This document shows positions 35,119-45,210 of a DNA stretch of 64,000 nt, piece after piece. A program made the translations under genes and the position numbers. The notes below the pieces were generated by a model. The model saw only the letters and a program-made list of their open reading frames with translations, had not been told where the DNA came from and ran no database searches. The number at the start of each line of letters is the position of its first letter. Position 1 is the first letter of the stretch. The DNA is from Lachnospiraceae bacterium (lineage in GTDB: Bacteria; Bacillota; Clostridia; Lachnospirales; Lachnospiraceae): positions 30,100 to 94,099 of the forward strand of contig JAIDOW010000054.1 of assembly GCA_029063085.1 (NCBI GenBank). The letters are read 5' to 3'.

Positions 35119-37056
35119 ATGAAAATTATTCTGGCAGCATTAAATGCAAAATATGTACACTCTAATCTGGCTGTGTACAATCTGGAAGCCTATACAAAGC
35201 AGCAGTTTTATCAGGATTCTTTTTGGGGAAAACAGCAAAATGGGGATGATATGGTATTTTCAGATACCAAAGGACTGCCGGAGATTGTAGTTAGGGAGTA
35301 TACTATCAATCATAATCTGGATATGATTTTGCAGTCCATTTATCAGGAAAAGGCAGCGGTGGCTGCTTTTTCCTGTTATATTTGGAATATTCACGAGATT
35401 TTAACCATTGCAAAAGAACTTCATAAAGTTTTACCAGATATTCACATCTGGCTGGGAGGGCCGGAGGTGAGTTATGACAGCCTGAAGCTGTTGGAAGCAA
35501 ATACCTTTGTGGAAGGGATTATGCAGGGTGAGGGGGAAGCCGCTTTTTATGATTTGGTAAAGGTATGGCATATGATGGATAATAAGCATAATTATTATTC
35601 GGAAAATGTGACAGATGCTGCGGGTCAGCAGGGGGATGGAATATCAATAGATTTATACCGTAATGTGTCCGGCATTGTCTATCGTGACGGGTATAACCGG
35701 CTTCATCAAAACCATGTGCGAAAGCAGATGTTATTAGATGAAATTCCATTTATTTATTATGATTTGTCCCGTTTTCAAAATAAAATATTATATTATGAAA
35801 CCAGCAGAGGATGTCCGTTTTCCTGTAGTTATTGCCTATCTTCTATTGACAGGCAGGTAAGGTTCCGTAGTATGGAACTGGTAAAAAAAGAGCTTCAGTT
35901 TTTTCTGGATAACGGGGTCCCTCAGGTGAAGCTGATTGACAGGACCTTTAATTGTAACAAAGAGCATTCTCTTGCCATCTGGCGTTATATTCTGGAGCAT
36001 GATAATGGAGTGACAAATTTTCACTTTGAGGTGGCGGCAGATTTAATTGGAGAAGAAGAGCTTGCAATATTCAGGCAGATGCGTCCGGGACTGATTCAGT
36101 TAGAGATTGGTTTACAGTCTACTAATGATCAGACAATATGGGAAATCAGGCGGGTAATGAATATAGATAAGTTAAAGAAGACGATGTTGGCAATCAGGGG
36201 ATTTGGCAATATCCACCAGCATCTGGACTTGATTGCCGGGCTTCCATATGAAGATTTTATCACATTTAAAGAATCATTTAACAGAGCCTATGAAATGAAA
36301 CCGAATCAGTTGCAGCTGGGATTTCTCAAAGTGCTGAAAGGCTCTTACATGGAAGAGCAGACAGAGCAATATGAATTAAAACATCAGGACTTTCAGCCTT
36401 ATGAAGTGTTAAGCACAAAGTGGATATCTTATGATGAAATTCTCGGTTTGAAAAAAGTGGAGGAAATGGTGGAGGTTTATTACAACAGTGATCAGTTCGA
36501 ACATGTGCTTTCCTATTTGATACCATTTTTTGAATCGGCTTATGCATTTTATGAAGCATTGGGAAAGTATTATGAAGATAGGCAATTATATGGAATTGGT
36601 TTTAAGCGAGAGGCACGGTATGAAATATTAAGGGGTTTTTGTGAAGAATGGTTTTATAAATGTGATAAAAGCAGCATGGAGCAGAAACGATTTTCTTTTG
36701 ATATCTTGGATGATCTGTTAATTTATGATTACTATTTAAGGGAAAATGCCAAGAGTCGTCCTTCATGGGCAAAAACAGAGCCGATTGAAAAAGGAATATA
36801 TCAGACATTTTTCAAAAATGGAGGTACGGAAGAAATTTCCCTGCATCGGGAAGGATATGATTCGAAAGTGGCGGCAAGAGCCATGCATATTGAATCGGTG
36901 TCGTTTGAGACAGTAAAGTGGCTGTCACGGAATGGAGAGAATATTTCGAAACAACAGGTAAAGGAAAATAATGGAAAAATGTATTGCCTATTTGATTATG
37001 GGAATCGGAATCCTTTGTCAAAAGACGCAAAAGTGATCGTATTGTCCCATCTTTGA
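35119..37056 (+). CDS. B12-binding-domain radical SAM protein (DUF4080 type)
   Basis: MKIILAALNAKYVHSNLAVYNLEAYT...TSRGCPFSCSYCLSSIDRQVRFRSMELVKKELQFF. Confidence 0.9.
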   Translation: MKIILAALNAKYVHSNLAVYNLEAYTKQQFYQDSFWGKQQNGDDMVFSDTKGLPEIVVREYTINHNLDMILQSIYQEKAAVAAFSCYIWNIHEILTIAKELHKVLPDIHIWLGGPEVSYDSLKLLEANTFVEGIMQGEGEAAFYDLVKVWHMMDNKHNYYSENVTDAAGQQGDGISIDLYRNVSGIVYRDGYNRLHQNHVRKQMLLDEIPFIYYDLSRFQNKILYYETSRGCPFSCSYCLSSIDRQVRFRSMELVKKELQFFLDNGVPQVKLIDRTFNCNKEHSLAIWRYILEHDNGVTNFHFEVAADLIGEEELAIFRQMRPGLIQLEIGLQSTNDQTIWEIRRVMNIDKLKKTMLAIRGFGNIHQHLDLIAGLPYEDFITFKESFNRAYEMKPNQLQLGFLKVLKGSYMEEQTEQYELKHQDFQPYEVLSTKWISYDEILGLKKVEEMVEVYYNSDQFEHVLSYLIPFFESAYAFYEALGKYYEDRQLYGIGFKREARYEILRGFCEEWFYKCDKSSMEQKRFSFDILDDLLIYDYYLRENAKSRPSWAKTEPIEKGIYQTFFKNGGTEEISLHREGYDSKVAARAMHIESVSFETVKWLSRNGENISKQQVKENNGKMYCLFDYGNRNPLSKDAKVIVLSHL

Positions 37057-37089
37057 AAAATAAAAGGGAAGGAGTGTGGCCATACAAAG

Positions 37090-37440
37090 ATGATGAAAAC
37101 AAGAGAAGAAGTAATCAAATTTTGCAGCATTTTTTCGGATGTCATAGAGGATTACCCTTTTCATGATGCTAACTGGACGTTAATGCGCCATAGGAAAAAT
37201 AAAAAAACTTTTGTCTGTATTTATGAACGGCAGGGGAATATCTGGCTGAATGTAAAGTGTGATACTGAGTGGCGGGATTTCTGGCGGGATGCATTTGATG
37301 CGGTGATACCCGCATATCATATGAACAAGGAGCACTGGAATTCTATTATTCTCAATGGAACTGTGCCGGATGAGGATGTAAAACGGATGATAGAGGAAAG
37401 TTATGAACTTACAAAACCAAGACAAAAAAGAAGGAATTGA
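37090..37440 (+). CDS. MmcQ/YjbR-family protein
   Basis: DVIEDYPFHDANWTLMRHRKNKKTFVCIYERQGNIWLNVKCD...AYHMNKEHWNSIIL. Confidence 0.85.
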   Translation: MMKTREEVIKFCSIFSDVIEDYPFHDANWTLMRHRKNKKTFVCIYERQGNIWLNVKCDTEWRDFWRDAFDAVIPAYHMNKEHWNSIILNGTVPDEDVKRMIEESYELTKPRQKRRN

Positions 37441-37753
37441 ATACGGGGAAATGTCACGAGCTGGAGTGGAGCGGAAAGTAAAGGCTGGTAGGTGGCGTTA
37501 TTTTGTTATATTTCTGCTGCTGTTGATTATTGAGGTGCTGATTGCACTATATGTTTTCTTTTTTGCAGCGGGAGTAGAAGGTTTGCAGTATTTTAATCTG
37601 GTAAGAGTTTTGGGGCTGGAAGAAAATGTGTTTTTACGGGTGCTGATCGGTTCTGTATTTGATTGGAAGGATATTTTGTGTTACGCAGCTGGGTGTGTGG
37701 TGCTTGAAGGGTATGAGAGGATAAAAAAGACGAATGCAACGTATAATTACTGA
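37403..37753 (+). CDS. Small membrane protein, DUF2809-like (start could be 37451)
   Basis: RWRYFVIFLLLLIIEVLIALYVFFFAAG...GSVFDWKDILCYAAGCVVLEGYERIKK. Confidence 0.45.
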   Translation: MNLQNQDKKEGIEYGEMSRAGVERKVKAGRWRYFVIFLLLLIIEVLIALYVFFFAAGVEGLQYFNLVRVLGLEENVFLRVLIGSVFDWKDILCYAAGCVVLEGYERIKKTNATYNY

Positions 37754-37836
37754 ATTATATTTTGAAATATAGTTGAAAAAATAGTTGCACAATCACCAAA
37801 TAAATATAAGTTGGAAGGGGAAAAGGATACCCGAGA

Positions 37837-38526
37837 ATGACTAAAATAAAGTATGATAAAAAAGATAAAAGCTTATATATGAAAATGGCAGTGATTTTTT
37901 CGGTGTTGGCAGTCGTGGATTGGTGCATTTTTCTGAATGGTGAAGATATCCTGTGGTATTTTCCAGCTGAGGTGGAAGTAGTATTCATATGTGCCATCTG
38001 GCCGCTGGGTATGCTGACTGCTGGTTTATGGGTGGGATACATGGATGCAGTACTTTATTTGAAAAGGTTGTGGAAATACGGATATGAAGTACCAGTAGAT
38101 AAGCGGAATTTTAATAAGGATTTAGAACAGCTTCCCAGAACGGAAAATGTGGTGAGGAATGGGCAGATTAAGAACTATGACAGTATCATGCTGTCAGTAC
38201 TAACGGGTATTATTGTGATTGCCCTGCTTATTTATGATATCTGCTTTTTGTATCGGTATTCTGGTGTTGGGAAAGATATCCTGTTTTTTGAAGGGATGCT
38301 GGTTTTTGGTACATGTATATGGCTGTTTCTGGGGATTTTTTTCGCAAGGCAGATATCTGACCAGAGATATAAATGTGATGTGGAGATTGACAGCAGCCGG
38401 AAAAATAGAAGAAATCTGATAGACGGACTTGTGGAAATAGTCTTACTGCTTATATTTACTTTTCTGGCTATCAGAGCGATCAATGACACTGTACAGTATA
38501 TGATAAAAGCGAGAGCAGGACATTGA
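37837..38526 (+). CDS. Multi-pass membrane protein, unknown function
   Basis: Four or more hydrophobic segments in a 229-aa ORF. Confidence 0.6.
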   Translation: MTKIKYDKKDKSLYMKMAVIFSVLAVVDWCIFLNGEDILWYFPAEVEVVFICAIWPLGMLTAGLWVGYMDAVLYLKRLWKYGYEVPVDKRNFNKDLEQLPRTENVVRNGQIKNYDSIMLSVLTGIIVIALLIYDICFLYRYSGVGKDILFFEGMLVFGTCIWLFLGIFFARQISDQRYKCDVEIDSSRKNRRNLIDGLVEIVLLLIFTFLAIRAINDTVQYMIKARAGH

Positions 38527-38655
38527 TATGTGAGGGATTATGCCAATAAGAAATAAGGTGGAACGGGATGTAGCTGCTATTTGTAATATTGTCCGCAGTT
38601 TTTGCGGTACTTACGTTTATATTAGCTAAGGATTGTAAAATGGAAGGATGGTAAT

Positions 38656-39141
38656 GTGGGAATGGTTATTAGAAAATACAAATCACAGGATTGCGAACAA
38701 TTGGCGAAACTGTTCCATGATACCGTTCATTTTGTTAATGCAAAGGATTATACGAAGGAGCAGTTAAATGTATGGGCAACCGGATATGTGGATTTAGAGG
38801 CATGGGATAAATCATTTTTATCTCATTTTACGGTAGTTGCAGTTGAAGAGAATCAGATTATCGGTTTTGGTGACATAGCTATGGATGGATATTTAGATCG
38901 GTTATATGTTCATAAAGACTATCAGGGCAGAGGAACGGCATCGGTTATTTGCGATAAATTAGAACAGGTAGTTGGGAAGGAGAATATTACTACGCATGCA
39001 TCTATTACGGCAAAACCTTTTTTTGAAAAGAGGGGGTATAAAGTAGTCAGGGAACAGAGGGTAGAAAGAAATGGTGTTTTCCTGACGAATTATGTGATGG
39101 AGAAGATAGTGGAGGTAGGAAATGAAAAAGCAACAAAATGA
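38656..39141 (+). CDS. GNAT-family N-acetyltransferase
   Basis: VIRKYKSQDCEQLAKLFHDTVH...GYLDRLYVHKDYQGRGTASVICDKLEQ. Confidence 0.9.
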   Translation: MGMVIRKYKSQDCEQLAKLFHDTVHFVNAKDYTKEQLNVWATGYVDLEAWDKSFLSHFTVVAVEENQIIGFGDIAMDGYLDRLYVHKDYQGRGTASVICDKLEQVVGKENITTHASITAKPFFEKRGYKVVREQRVERNGVFLTNYVMEKIVEVGNEKATK

Positions 39142-39679
39142 TATAGAACTGGGAAAATTTATCAGCCTGATTTTACGGCATAAGCCGGAGGTCATTGGAA
39201 TCACGTTAGATGAAAATGGATGGGCAGATACACAAGAATTACTCTCTGGCATCAATGCTTCGGGACGTTATATTGACTTGACCGTTTTAGAGCGGATTGT
39301 CAGGGAAAATAATAAGAAGCGATATTCTTTTAATGAGGATAAAACAAAAATCAGGGCAAATCAGGGACATTCGGTTCATGTGGATGTAGAAATGAAAGAG
39401 ATGATGCCACCGGATGAATTGTATCACGGAACGGCTGAACGCTTTTTGAAAAGTATCAGAGAAAAAGGGATTTTAAAGATGAACCGGCAGTATGTACATT
39501 TATCAACAGATGTAGAAAGTGCGAAAGTAGTTGGAAAGCGTCATGGAAAGCCAGTTGTACTGGTAATTGATACAAAGAAAATGGTGGAAGACGGATACCA
39601 TTTTTGGCTGTCGGATAATGGTGTGTGGCAGTCGGAGGAAATTAAGTGGGAGTATGTGAAGGCAACATTGGCAGGGTGA
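39122..39679 (+). CDS. kptA: RNA 2'-phosphotransferase (Tpt1/KptA family)
   Basis: GKFISLILRHKPEVIGITLDENGWADTQELL...RYSFNEDKTKIRANQGHSV...LYHGTAERFLKSIREKGIL...YVHLSTD. Confidence 0.93.
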   Translation: MKKQQNDIELGKFISLILRHKPEVIGITLDENGWADTQELLSGINASGRYIDLTVLERIVRENNKKRYSFNEDKTKIRANQGHSVHVDVEMKEMMPPDELYHGTAERFLKSIREKGILKMNRQYVHLSTDVESAKVVGKRHGKPVVLVIDTKKMVEDGYHFWLSDNGVWQSEEIKWEYVKATLAG

Positions 39680-39712
39680 ATATATAGGGAACAGCGTGAT
39701 AAAATTTGGTAA

Positions 39713-39841
39713 GAAAGAATCTTTGCAGCAGAAAAAGAGGTGTTTCTATGGGATGTAGGTCATTTTGGCGGGGATGAACAGTTTAACCTTGGCTTGGAGC
39801 AAATAGTTGATGATGCCAGACTATTAGATACTGGTGAATAA
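39713..39841 (+). pseudogene. Possible truncated reading-frame remnant
   Basis: Open frame without ATG: ERIFAAEKEVFLWDVGHFGGDEQFNLGLEQIVDDARLLDTGE*. Confidence 0.3.
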
Positions 39842-39873
39842 AGTGCCTATTTAAAATGGTATTTTTTCGAATA

Positions 39874-40509
39874 TTATTTTCTCGATGGGCAGATCTCAGC
39901 CAGCGTACATTCCTCACATTTTGGTTTTCGTGCAATGCATACGGTTCTGCCGTGCTGGATAATCTGGATATTATATAAAATCCATTGCTCTTTTGGCAGA
40001 ATCTTCATCAATTCTTTTTCAATCGTGACAGGGTCTTCGCTGTCCGTAAGCCCCAGCTTGTTTGAAATCCGCTTTACATGGGTGTCCACAACGATGCTTG
40101 GCTCGTGGAAAATATTACCGCGGATGACGTTCGCAGTTTTTCTGCCTACACCGTCAAGGGCAGTCAGCTGATCGATATCAGAGGGAACTTCCCCATTATA
40201 AAGTTCTAATAGCTTCTTGGAACAGGCAATGATATTTTTTGCTTTATTCTTATAAAATCCTGTAGAGTATATATCTTTTTCCAATTCTGCTAAATCTGCA
40301 TTGGCAAAGCGTTCTACCGTTGGATATTTTGTAAATAAATCTTTTGTTACGATATTTACTCTGGCGTCGGTACACTGGGCACTTAACATAGTGGCAATCA
40401 GTAGCTGGAATGGTGTTTCATAGTTTAGGTAACATTTATATTTGGTTCCATAAGTTTCATTTAATAGTGTAATGAGACGGTTGACGTCTGCTTTTTTCTT
40501 ACGTGGCAT
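39874..40509 (-). CDS. nth: Endonuclease III
   Basis: MPRKKKADVNRLITLLNETYGTKYKCYLNYETPFQLLIATMLSAQCTD...LDGVGRKTANVIRGN...VVDTHVKRISNKLGL; FeS Cys motif at C-term; start 40509 favoured over 40893. Confidence 0.94.
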   Translation of the reverse strand: MPRKKKADVNRLITLLNETYGTKYKCYLNYETPFQLLIATMLSAQCTDARVNIVTKDLFTKYPTVERFANADLAELEKDIYSTGFYKNKAKNIIACSKKLLELYNGEVPSDIDQLTALDGVGRKTANVIRGNIFHEPSIVVDTHVKRISNKLGLTDSEDPVTIEKELMKILPKEQWILYNIQIIQHGRTVCIARKPKCEECTLAEICPSRK

Positions 40510-41067
40510 AGTAAGCCTCCTTGTTTGGTTTTTATAATAATCATGGTACTGGTCTGCATGGCTGTTCTTCATGTGTTCGGCTGATTGGCCTGTAAAAGTA
40601 ACTATTGTTCTGTTCGTTGATAGAGTTCTGATGGAACTGTTTTCGGTTTTATTAATAAAAGTCTTACCAACCCCAAGTTTACGACCAAATTTTCTAATGT
40701 TAAACCTAAGGATTTTTTTAATATTTTCACACGTTCGTTCACCTGTTTTAAGCCTCCTTGTTACGAAAATATCACAATGTGAAATCTTAGTCAAGAAAGT
40801 AGCTGTAAGGAACAAAAAGAAAACTTCATAAGATATATCAGGATCCCCGCTTAGATAATTTTCCTCTATATTGCAGACAGTGCCATAAAACAAGTATTAT
40901 TAAGATATAATTTTGTTGTATAATTCATTTTACTAGTGACATATTAGTGACAATGGCAGCGGGAAACTATTGAAAAATAAGCAATATTTACTCTTCTGTC
41001 ATTTAAGGATTTTTTAATAATTTACCACCTATACTATCAACAGAAACGAAAGGGAAAGGAGCAGAGT

Positions 41068-43461
41068 ATGAATCTGAAGATATTAAAAAAAGATTTAAAA
41101 CGCAAAAAGTCCATGAATCTGATTCTGTTGATTTTTATTTTTTTGGCGACCACCTTTATTGCAGGAAGCCTGAATAATCTGTTGGTTGTGATGAACGGAA
41201 CGGATTATTTTATGAAAGAATCCGGAATTTCGGACTTTATTTTTGTTACAATGGGGGGAAGTAAAGATGATTTATCCGAAGATGATAAAAAAGCGGAAGC
41301 ATTTTTAAAGGAATCGGACAGCGTGGAGAGTTATACAGTTGATGACATGCTCTATCTGTCAAAAAATCAGTTTAGTAAAGGGAAAAATGGGAAATTTGAG
41401 TTGGACAACACGGCAATGTTAAGCAGTTTTCATATTGCGCAGCAGAAATTTTTTGATACGGGCAATCACCAGATTACCGATATGGAGGACGGAACGATCT
41501 ATCTAAAGCGGCACACCATGCAGAGCAATGGTTTAAAGCCCGGAGATATGATATATATTCATACGGATAACGGATATCGGAAGAAGTTTGAGATTAAGGG
41601 CTTCTTTAAGGATGCCTTTATGGGATCGGACATGATGGGAGCAGAGCGTTACATCATAAGTGAGGCAGATTTTCGGGAAATGCTTTTAAAAAGCGGTCTG
41701 CCATATGGAAGGAATTATTCGGTGCTCTGGGACAATCAGGAAGCGTTTGAACAGGAGTATAATGATGTGGGCTTAAATGTGATGTTTGGAGGCAATCAGG
41801 CTTTAATCAAGACCACTTACATAATGGATATGATTGTAGCGGCAGTTTTGCTGGTAGTCAGCCTCTGTCTGGTGATCATTTCTGTCATTATGCTTCGGTT
41901 TATTATTATATTCACGATAAATGAGGACTACAAAGAAATCGGAATTATGAAAGCGATTGGGATGAAGGACATGGCAATCCGGAAGCTTTATCTATCAAAG
42001 TATTTTGTGATTGCCCTTTGCGGAAGCCTGTTTGGTTTTGCCGCCAGTATCCCATTTAGCAGGACACTGCTTATGCAGGTGACAGAGAATATTGTGATAG
42101 AAAATAAGGGGCAGGGAGTATGGCTGCAGGGGATGGTCAGCATCATGATTGTCGGCGTTGTGGTGACGTTTGGTTACTTTTCTACAGGAAAAATAAAGAA
42201 ACTGACACCAATGGATGCCATCCGCAGTGGAAACAATGGGGAGCGTTTTGGGAAAAAAGGACTGCTTAGGCTGTCCGGTTCTAAATGGAAACCAACTACA
42301 TTTCTGGCAGGAAATGATGTGTTTTGTGAGCTAAAGAAATATCTGGTTTTGTTGGTTACCAGTGCAGTTGGAGTGTGGCTTGTGGTTATGCCTGTCAATA
42401 CGATCAATACGCTTTGTTCTGAAAGTATAATTGCATGGTTTGGGGCAACGGACTGTGATTTTTGTATCAATGAGGAGGATAGGTTGTCAGAGCTGATTTT
42501 ATCCGGGGATAAGGATCAGTATTATACCTATATGAATGAGGTAAAAGACAGTCTGGAACAGGAAGGTATTGAGGTTTCCAAGGTCATGCAGGAGGCGGCG
42601 TTCCGCTTTAAGGTACGGAATGGAGAAAAGAGCTATAATTCTTTTTCTCTTCAGGGATTAGGTACGGATATCCACCAGTATTTTTATGATGAGGGAGAGC
42701 CTCCGGTATACGAAAATGAGATTGCAATTACGCATATTGTTGCGGAAAAAATTGATGCCCATATCGGGGACACGGTTTATATCACTATGGGGGAGGAAGA
42801 AAAACCCTATGTGATTACGGCGGTTTACCAGTCCATGAATAATATGGGAGAGGGAATCCGTTTTCCAGAGAAGACAGACATTGATTATTCGAGGGCAGCG
42901 GGCAGCTTTGGCATACAGGTAGTGTTAAAGGAAAGACCAGATAAAAAGCAGCTTTCAGAGATTATGAATAAGACAAAAAAGATTATGCCAGGTGCACGGG
43001 TGCAAACAGTAGTTGAATTTATTGACAGTATGATTGGAGGAATATCCGATCAGCTTAGGTCTTTAAAGTCACTGATTCTGGCAGTGGTTATCGTCATCAA
43101 TATTCTGGTTGTGGTGCTGATGCAGAAAATGTTTTTAATCAGAGAACAAGGGGAGATGGGTATGCTAAAAGCAATCGGTTTTTCTGACAGCAAACTGATC
43201 AGCTGGCAGACAAAGCGGATTATGCTAGTGCTGTTTGCCGGAATTTTGCTGGGAACCGTGACCGGAACGCCGTTTTCCCAGATTACTTCGGGACAGGTAT
43301 TTAAAATAATGGGAGCAAGTAAAATCGAATTTGAAATCAACATCCCGGAAGTGTACATTTTCTATCCGGTTATATTATTTATGGCGATTGTTGCAGCCTG
43401 CATAATTACGATGCAGAAGGTAAGAAAAATTTCCCCACAGGAAATGAATAATATAGAATAG
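41068..43461 (+). CDS. FtsX-like ABC transporter permease
   Basis: Two FtsX-type domains with YKEIGIMKAIGMKD and GEMGMLKAIGFSD motifs. Confidence 0.9.
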   Translation: MNLKILKKDLKRKKSMNLILLIFIFLATTFIAGSLNNLLVVMNGTDYFMKESGISDFIFVTMGGSKDDLSEDDKKAEAFLKESDSVESYTVDDMLYLSKNQFSKGKNGKFELDNTAMLSSFHIAQQKFFDTGNHQITDMEDGTIYLKRHTMQSNGLKPGDMIYIHTDNGYRKKFEIKGFFKDAFMGSDMMGAERYIISEADFREMLLKSGLPYGRNYSVLWDNQEAFEQEYNDVGLNVMFGGNQALIKTTYIMDMIVAAVLLVVSLCLVIISVIMLRFIIIFTINEDYKEIGIMKAIGMKDMAIRKLYLSKYFVIALCGSLFGFAASIPFSRTLLMQVTENIVIENKGQGVWLQGMVSIMIVGVVVTFGYFSTGKIKKLTPMDAIRSGNNGERFGKKGLLRLSGSKWKPTTFLAGNDVFCELKKYLVLLVTSAVGVWLVVMPVNTINTLCSESIIAWFGATDCDFCINEEDRLSELILSGDKDQYYTYMNEVKDSLEQEGIEVSKVMQEAAFRFKVRNGEKSYNSFSLQGLGTDIHQYFYDEGEPPVYENEIAITHIVAEKIDAHIGDTVYITMGEEEKPYVITAVYQSMNNMGEGIRFPEKTDIDYSRAAGSFGIQVVLKERPDKKQLSEIMNKTKKIMPGARVQTVVEFIDSMIGGISDQLRSLKSLILAVVIVINILVVVLMQKMFLIREQGEMGMLKAIGFSDSKLISWQTKRIMLVLFAGILLGTVTGTPFSQITSGQVFKIMGASKIEFEINIPEVYIFYPVILFMAIVAACIITMQKVRKISPQEMNNIE

Positions 43462-43501
43462 ACAGTATTGGAACCAGTAATTGATAAAAGGAGAATAAAT
43501 T

Positions 43502-44278
43502 ATGGCAGAAGCATTAAAAATAACGGATTTATGTAAAACGTATATCACGAATAAAAGGCAGAACAATGTATTAAAAAACGTCAGTTTTTCCATTGGAAAG
43601 GGAGAAATGACAGCAGTTATGGGTCCTTCCGGTTCCGGTAAATCCACGTTACTTTACAGTGTATCCGGTATGGATCGTCCTACAGCAGGTGAGGTGGTAC
43701 TGGCTGGTAAGAATATTACGGAGTTGAGTGAGAAGGAGCTCGCTGCAGTCAGACTGAATGATATGGGCTTTATTTTCCAGCAGATGCATATGTTAAAGAA
43801 TCTGTCGGTAATGGATAATATTCTGCTTCCGGCATATCAGTCGGATAAGGGAGACCGCACCAGACAGGAGATTGATGCATACTGCAAGGAATTGATGCGA
43901 AAATTAGAGATCAGTGAAATTGCGGATAACGATATTACAGAGGTTTCCGGTGGTCAGCTTCAGCGGGCATGCATCTGCCGGAGCTTAATGAACCGGCCGG
44001 AGGTAATTTTTGCAGATGAGCCCACAGGTGCATTGAACCGCAGTTCTTCTGAGGAAGTGATGAATATTTTGAATAAACTGAATGCAGAGGGGACGACGAT
44101 ACTGCTGGTGACCCATGATATGAAGGTTGCTGCAAAATGTAGTAGAATTTTATATATTGTTGATGGTAATATAAAGGGGGAGCTGAAGCTGGGAATTCTT
44201 GGAGAAGCATCAGAACAGGCAAATCTGAGGGACCGGGAACGGAAGGTGAATAACTGGCTTAACGAAATGGGATGGTAA
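43502..44278 (+). CDS. ABC transporter ATP-binding protein
   Basis: Walker A GPSGSGKSTLLYSVSG; VSGGQLQRACICRSLMNRPEVIFADEPTGALN. Confidence 0.95.
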   Translation: MAEALKITDLCKTYITNKRQNNVLKNVSFSIGKGEMTAVMGPSGSGKSTLLYSVSGMDRPTAGEVVLAGKNITELSEKELAAVRLNDMGFIFQQMHMLKNLSVMDNILLPAYQSDKGDRTRQEIDAYCKELMRKLEISEIADNDITEVSGGQLQRACICRSLMNRPEVIFADEPTGALNRSSSEEVMNILNKLNAEGTTILLVTHDMKVAAKCSRILYIVDGNIKGELKLGILGEASEQANLRDRERKVNNWLNEMGW

Positions 44279-44443
44279 AATCCCATTTCATTAAATCGCA
44301 TTCTTAAGTTCCAACTGGCAAAGCAGCAGCACTTGTTCGAGTATTTGGAGGAAGCCACGAGGTTGTTGACCTGTCGATATTGTGCAACCAGTGTGACGAT
44401 TTGCCATTATCTGGCGATTATATTTGTAGCATGGAGGGAAGTT

Positions 44444-45106
44444 ATGGCAGACATTATCATAGTGGAGGATAACGAGGAAATTGGGGGCCTGCTGGCAGAT
44501 TTTCTGGAAGCAGAAGGATATGACACCTATCTTGCCCTGTCTGGTGAGGAAGCTTTGGAGGTTTATGCAGAAGAAACTGCAAAGCTTATCATTCTGGATA
44601 TTATGCTGCCGGGGATAGACGGTTTTGCAGTGTGTAGTAAGATCAGGGAACATGCCAATATTCCTATTATCATCGTAAGTGCAAAAGAGGGAAAAGAAGA
44701 TAAGCTAAATGGTCTTTTTCTGGGGGCAGATGATTATATCGAAAAACCATATGACATTGATATTTTGCTGGCAAAGGTAAAGGGTATTTTCAAGAGGAGA
44801 TACTCAACGGAAGAAATAATAGAAGGAAACATCCGTCTGGATAAAGTGGGGCGGCATTTATATGTAGATGGAACAGAAGTGGCTGTAACGGTAAAGGAAC
44901 TGGATTTGATGATTTATCTGATGGAAAACAAGGGTAAGGTGCTGACCAAAGATGAACTGTTTCACAAAATCTGGGGATTTGACAGTGACAGTGAGCCGCA
45001 GACGTTAACGGTGCATATTAAATGGCTGCGGGAAAAATTAGAGGAGGATCCGAAAAAGCCCCGGCATATACAGACTGTGTGGGGTGTGGGGTATCGCTTT
45101 GACTAA
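44444..45106 (+). CDS. OmpR-family response regulator
   Basis: MADIIIVEDNEEIGGLLADFLEAEGYD...LIILDIMLPGIDGFAVCSKIR; winged-helix C-terminus; RBS before 44444. Confidence 0.93.
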   Translation: MADIIIVEDNEEIGGLLADFLEAEGYDTYLALSGEEALEVYAEETAKLIILDIMLPGIDGFAVCSKIREHANIPIIIVSAKEGKEDKLNGLFLGADDYIEKPYDIDILLAKVKGIFKRRYSTEEIIEGNIRLDKVGRHLYVDGTEVAVTVKELDLMIYLMENKGKVLTKDELFHKIWGFDSDSEPQTLTVHIKWLREKLEEDPKKPRHIQTVWGVGYRFD

Positions 45107-45210
45107 CCTGATGGTAATAAGCAATACTATTTAACAATGTGTTGTATATTGGTGTATTGACATATAGTTGTTAATAATTTGGCACCGGTTGTAAAAGATA
45201 GGAATAGAAT

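Noticed and set aside
40509-40893. N-terminal extension of nth in the ORF track (start 40893)
   Set aside because: Sequence upstream of MPRKKKADVNRL does not look like endonuclease III; start at 40509 gives a normal ~211-aa protein.
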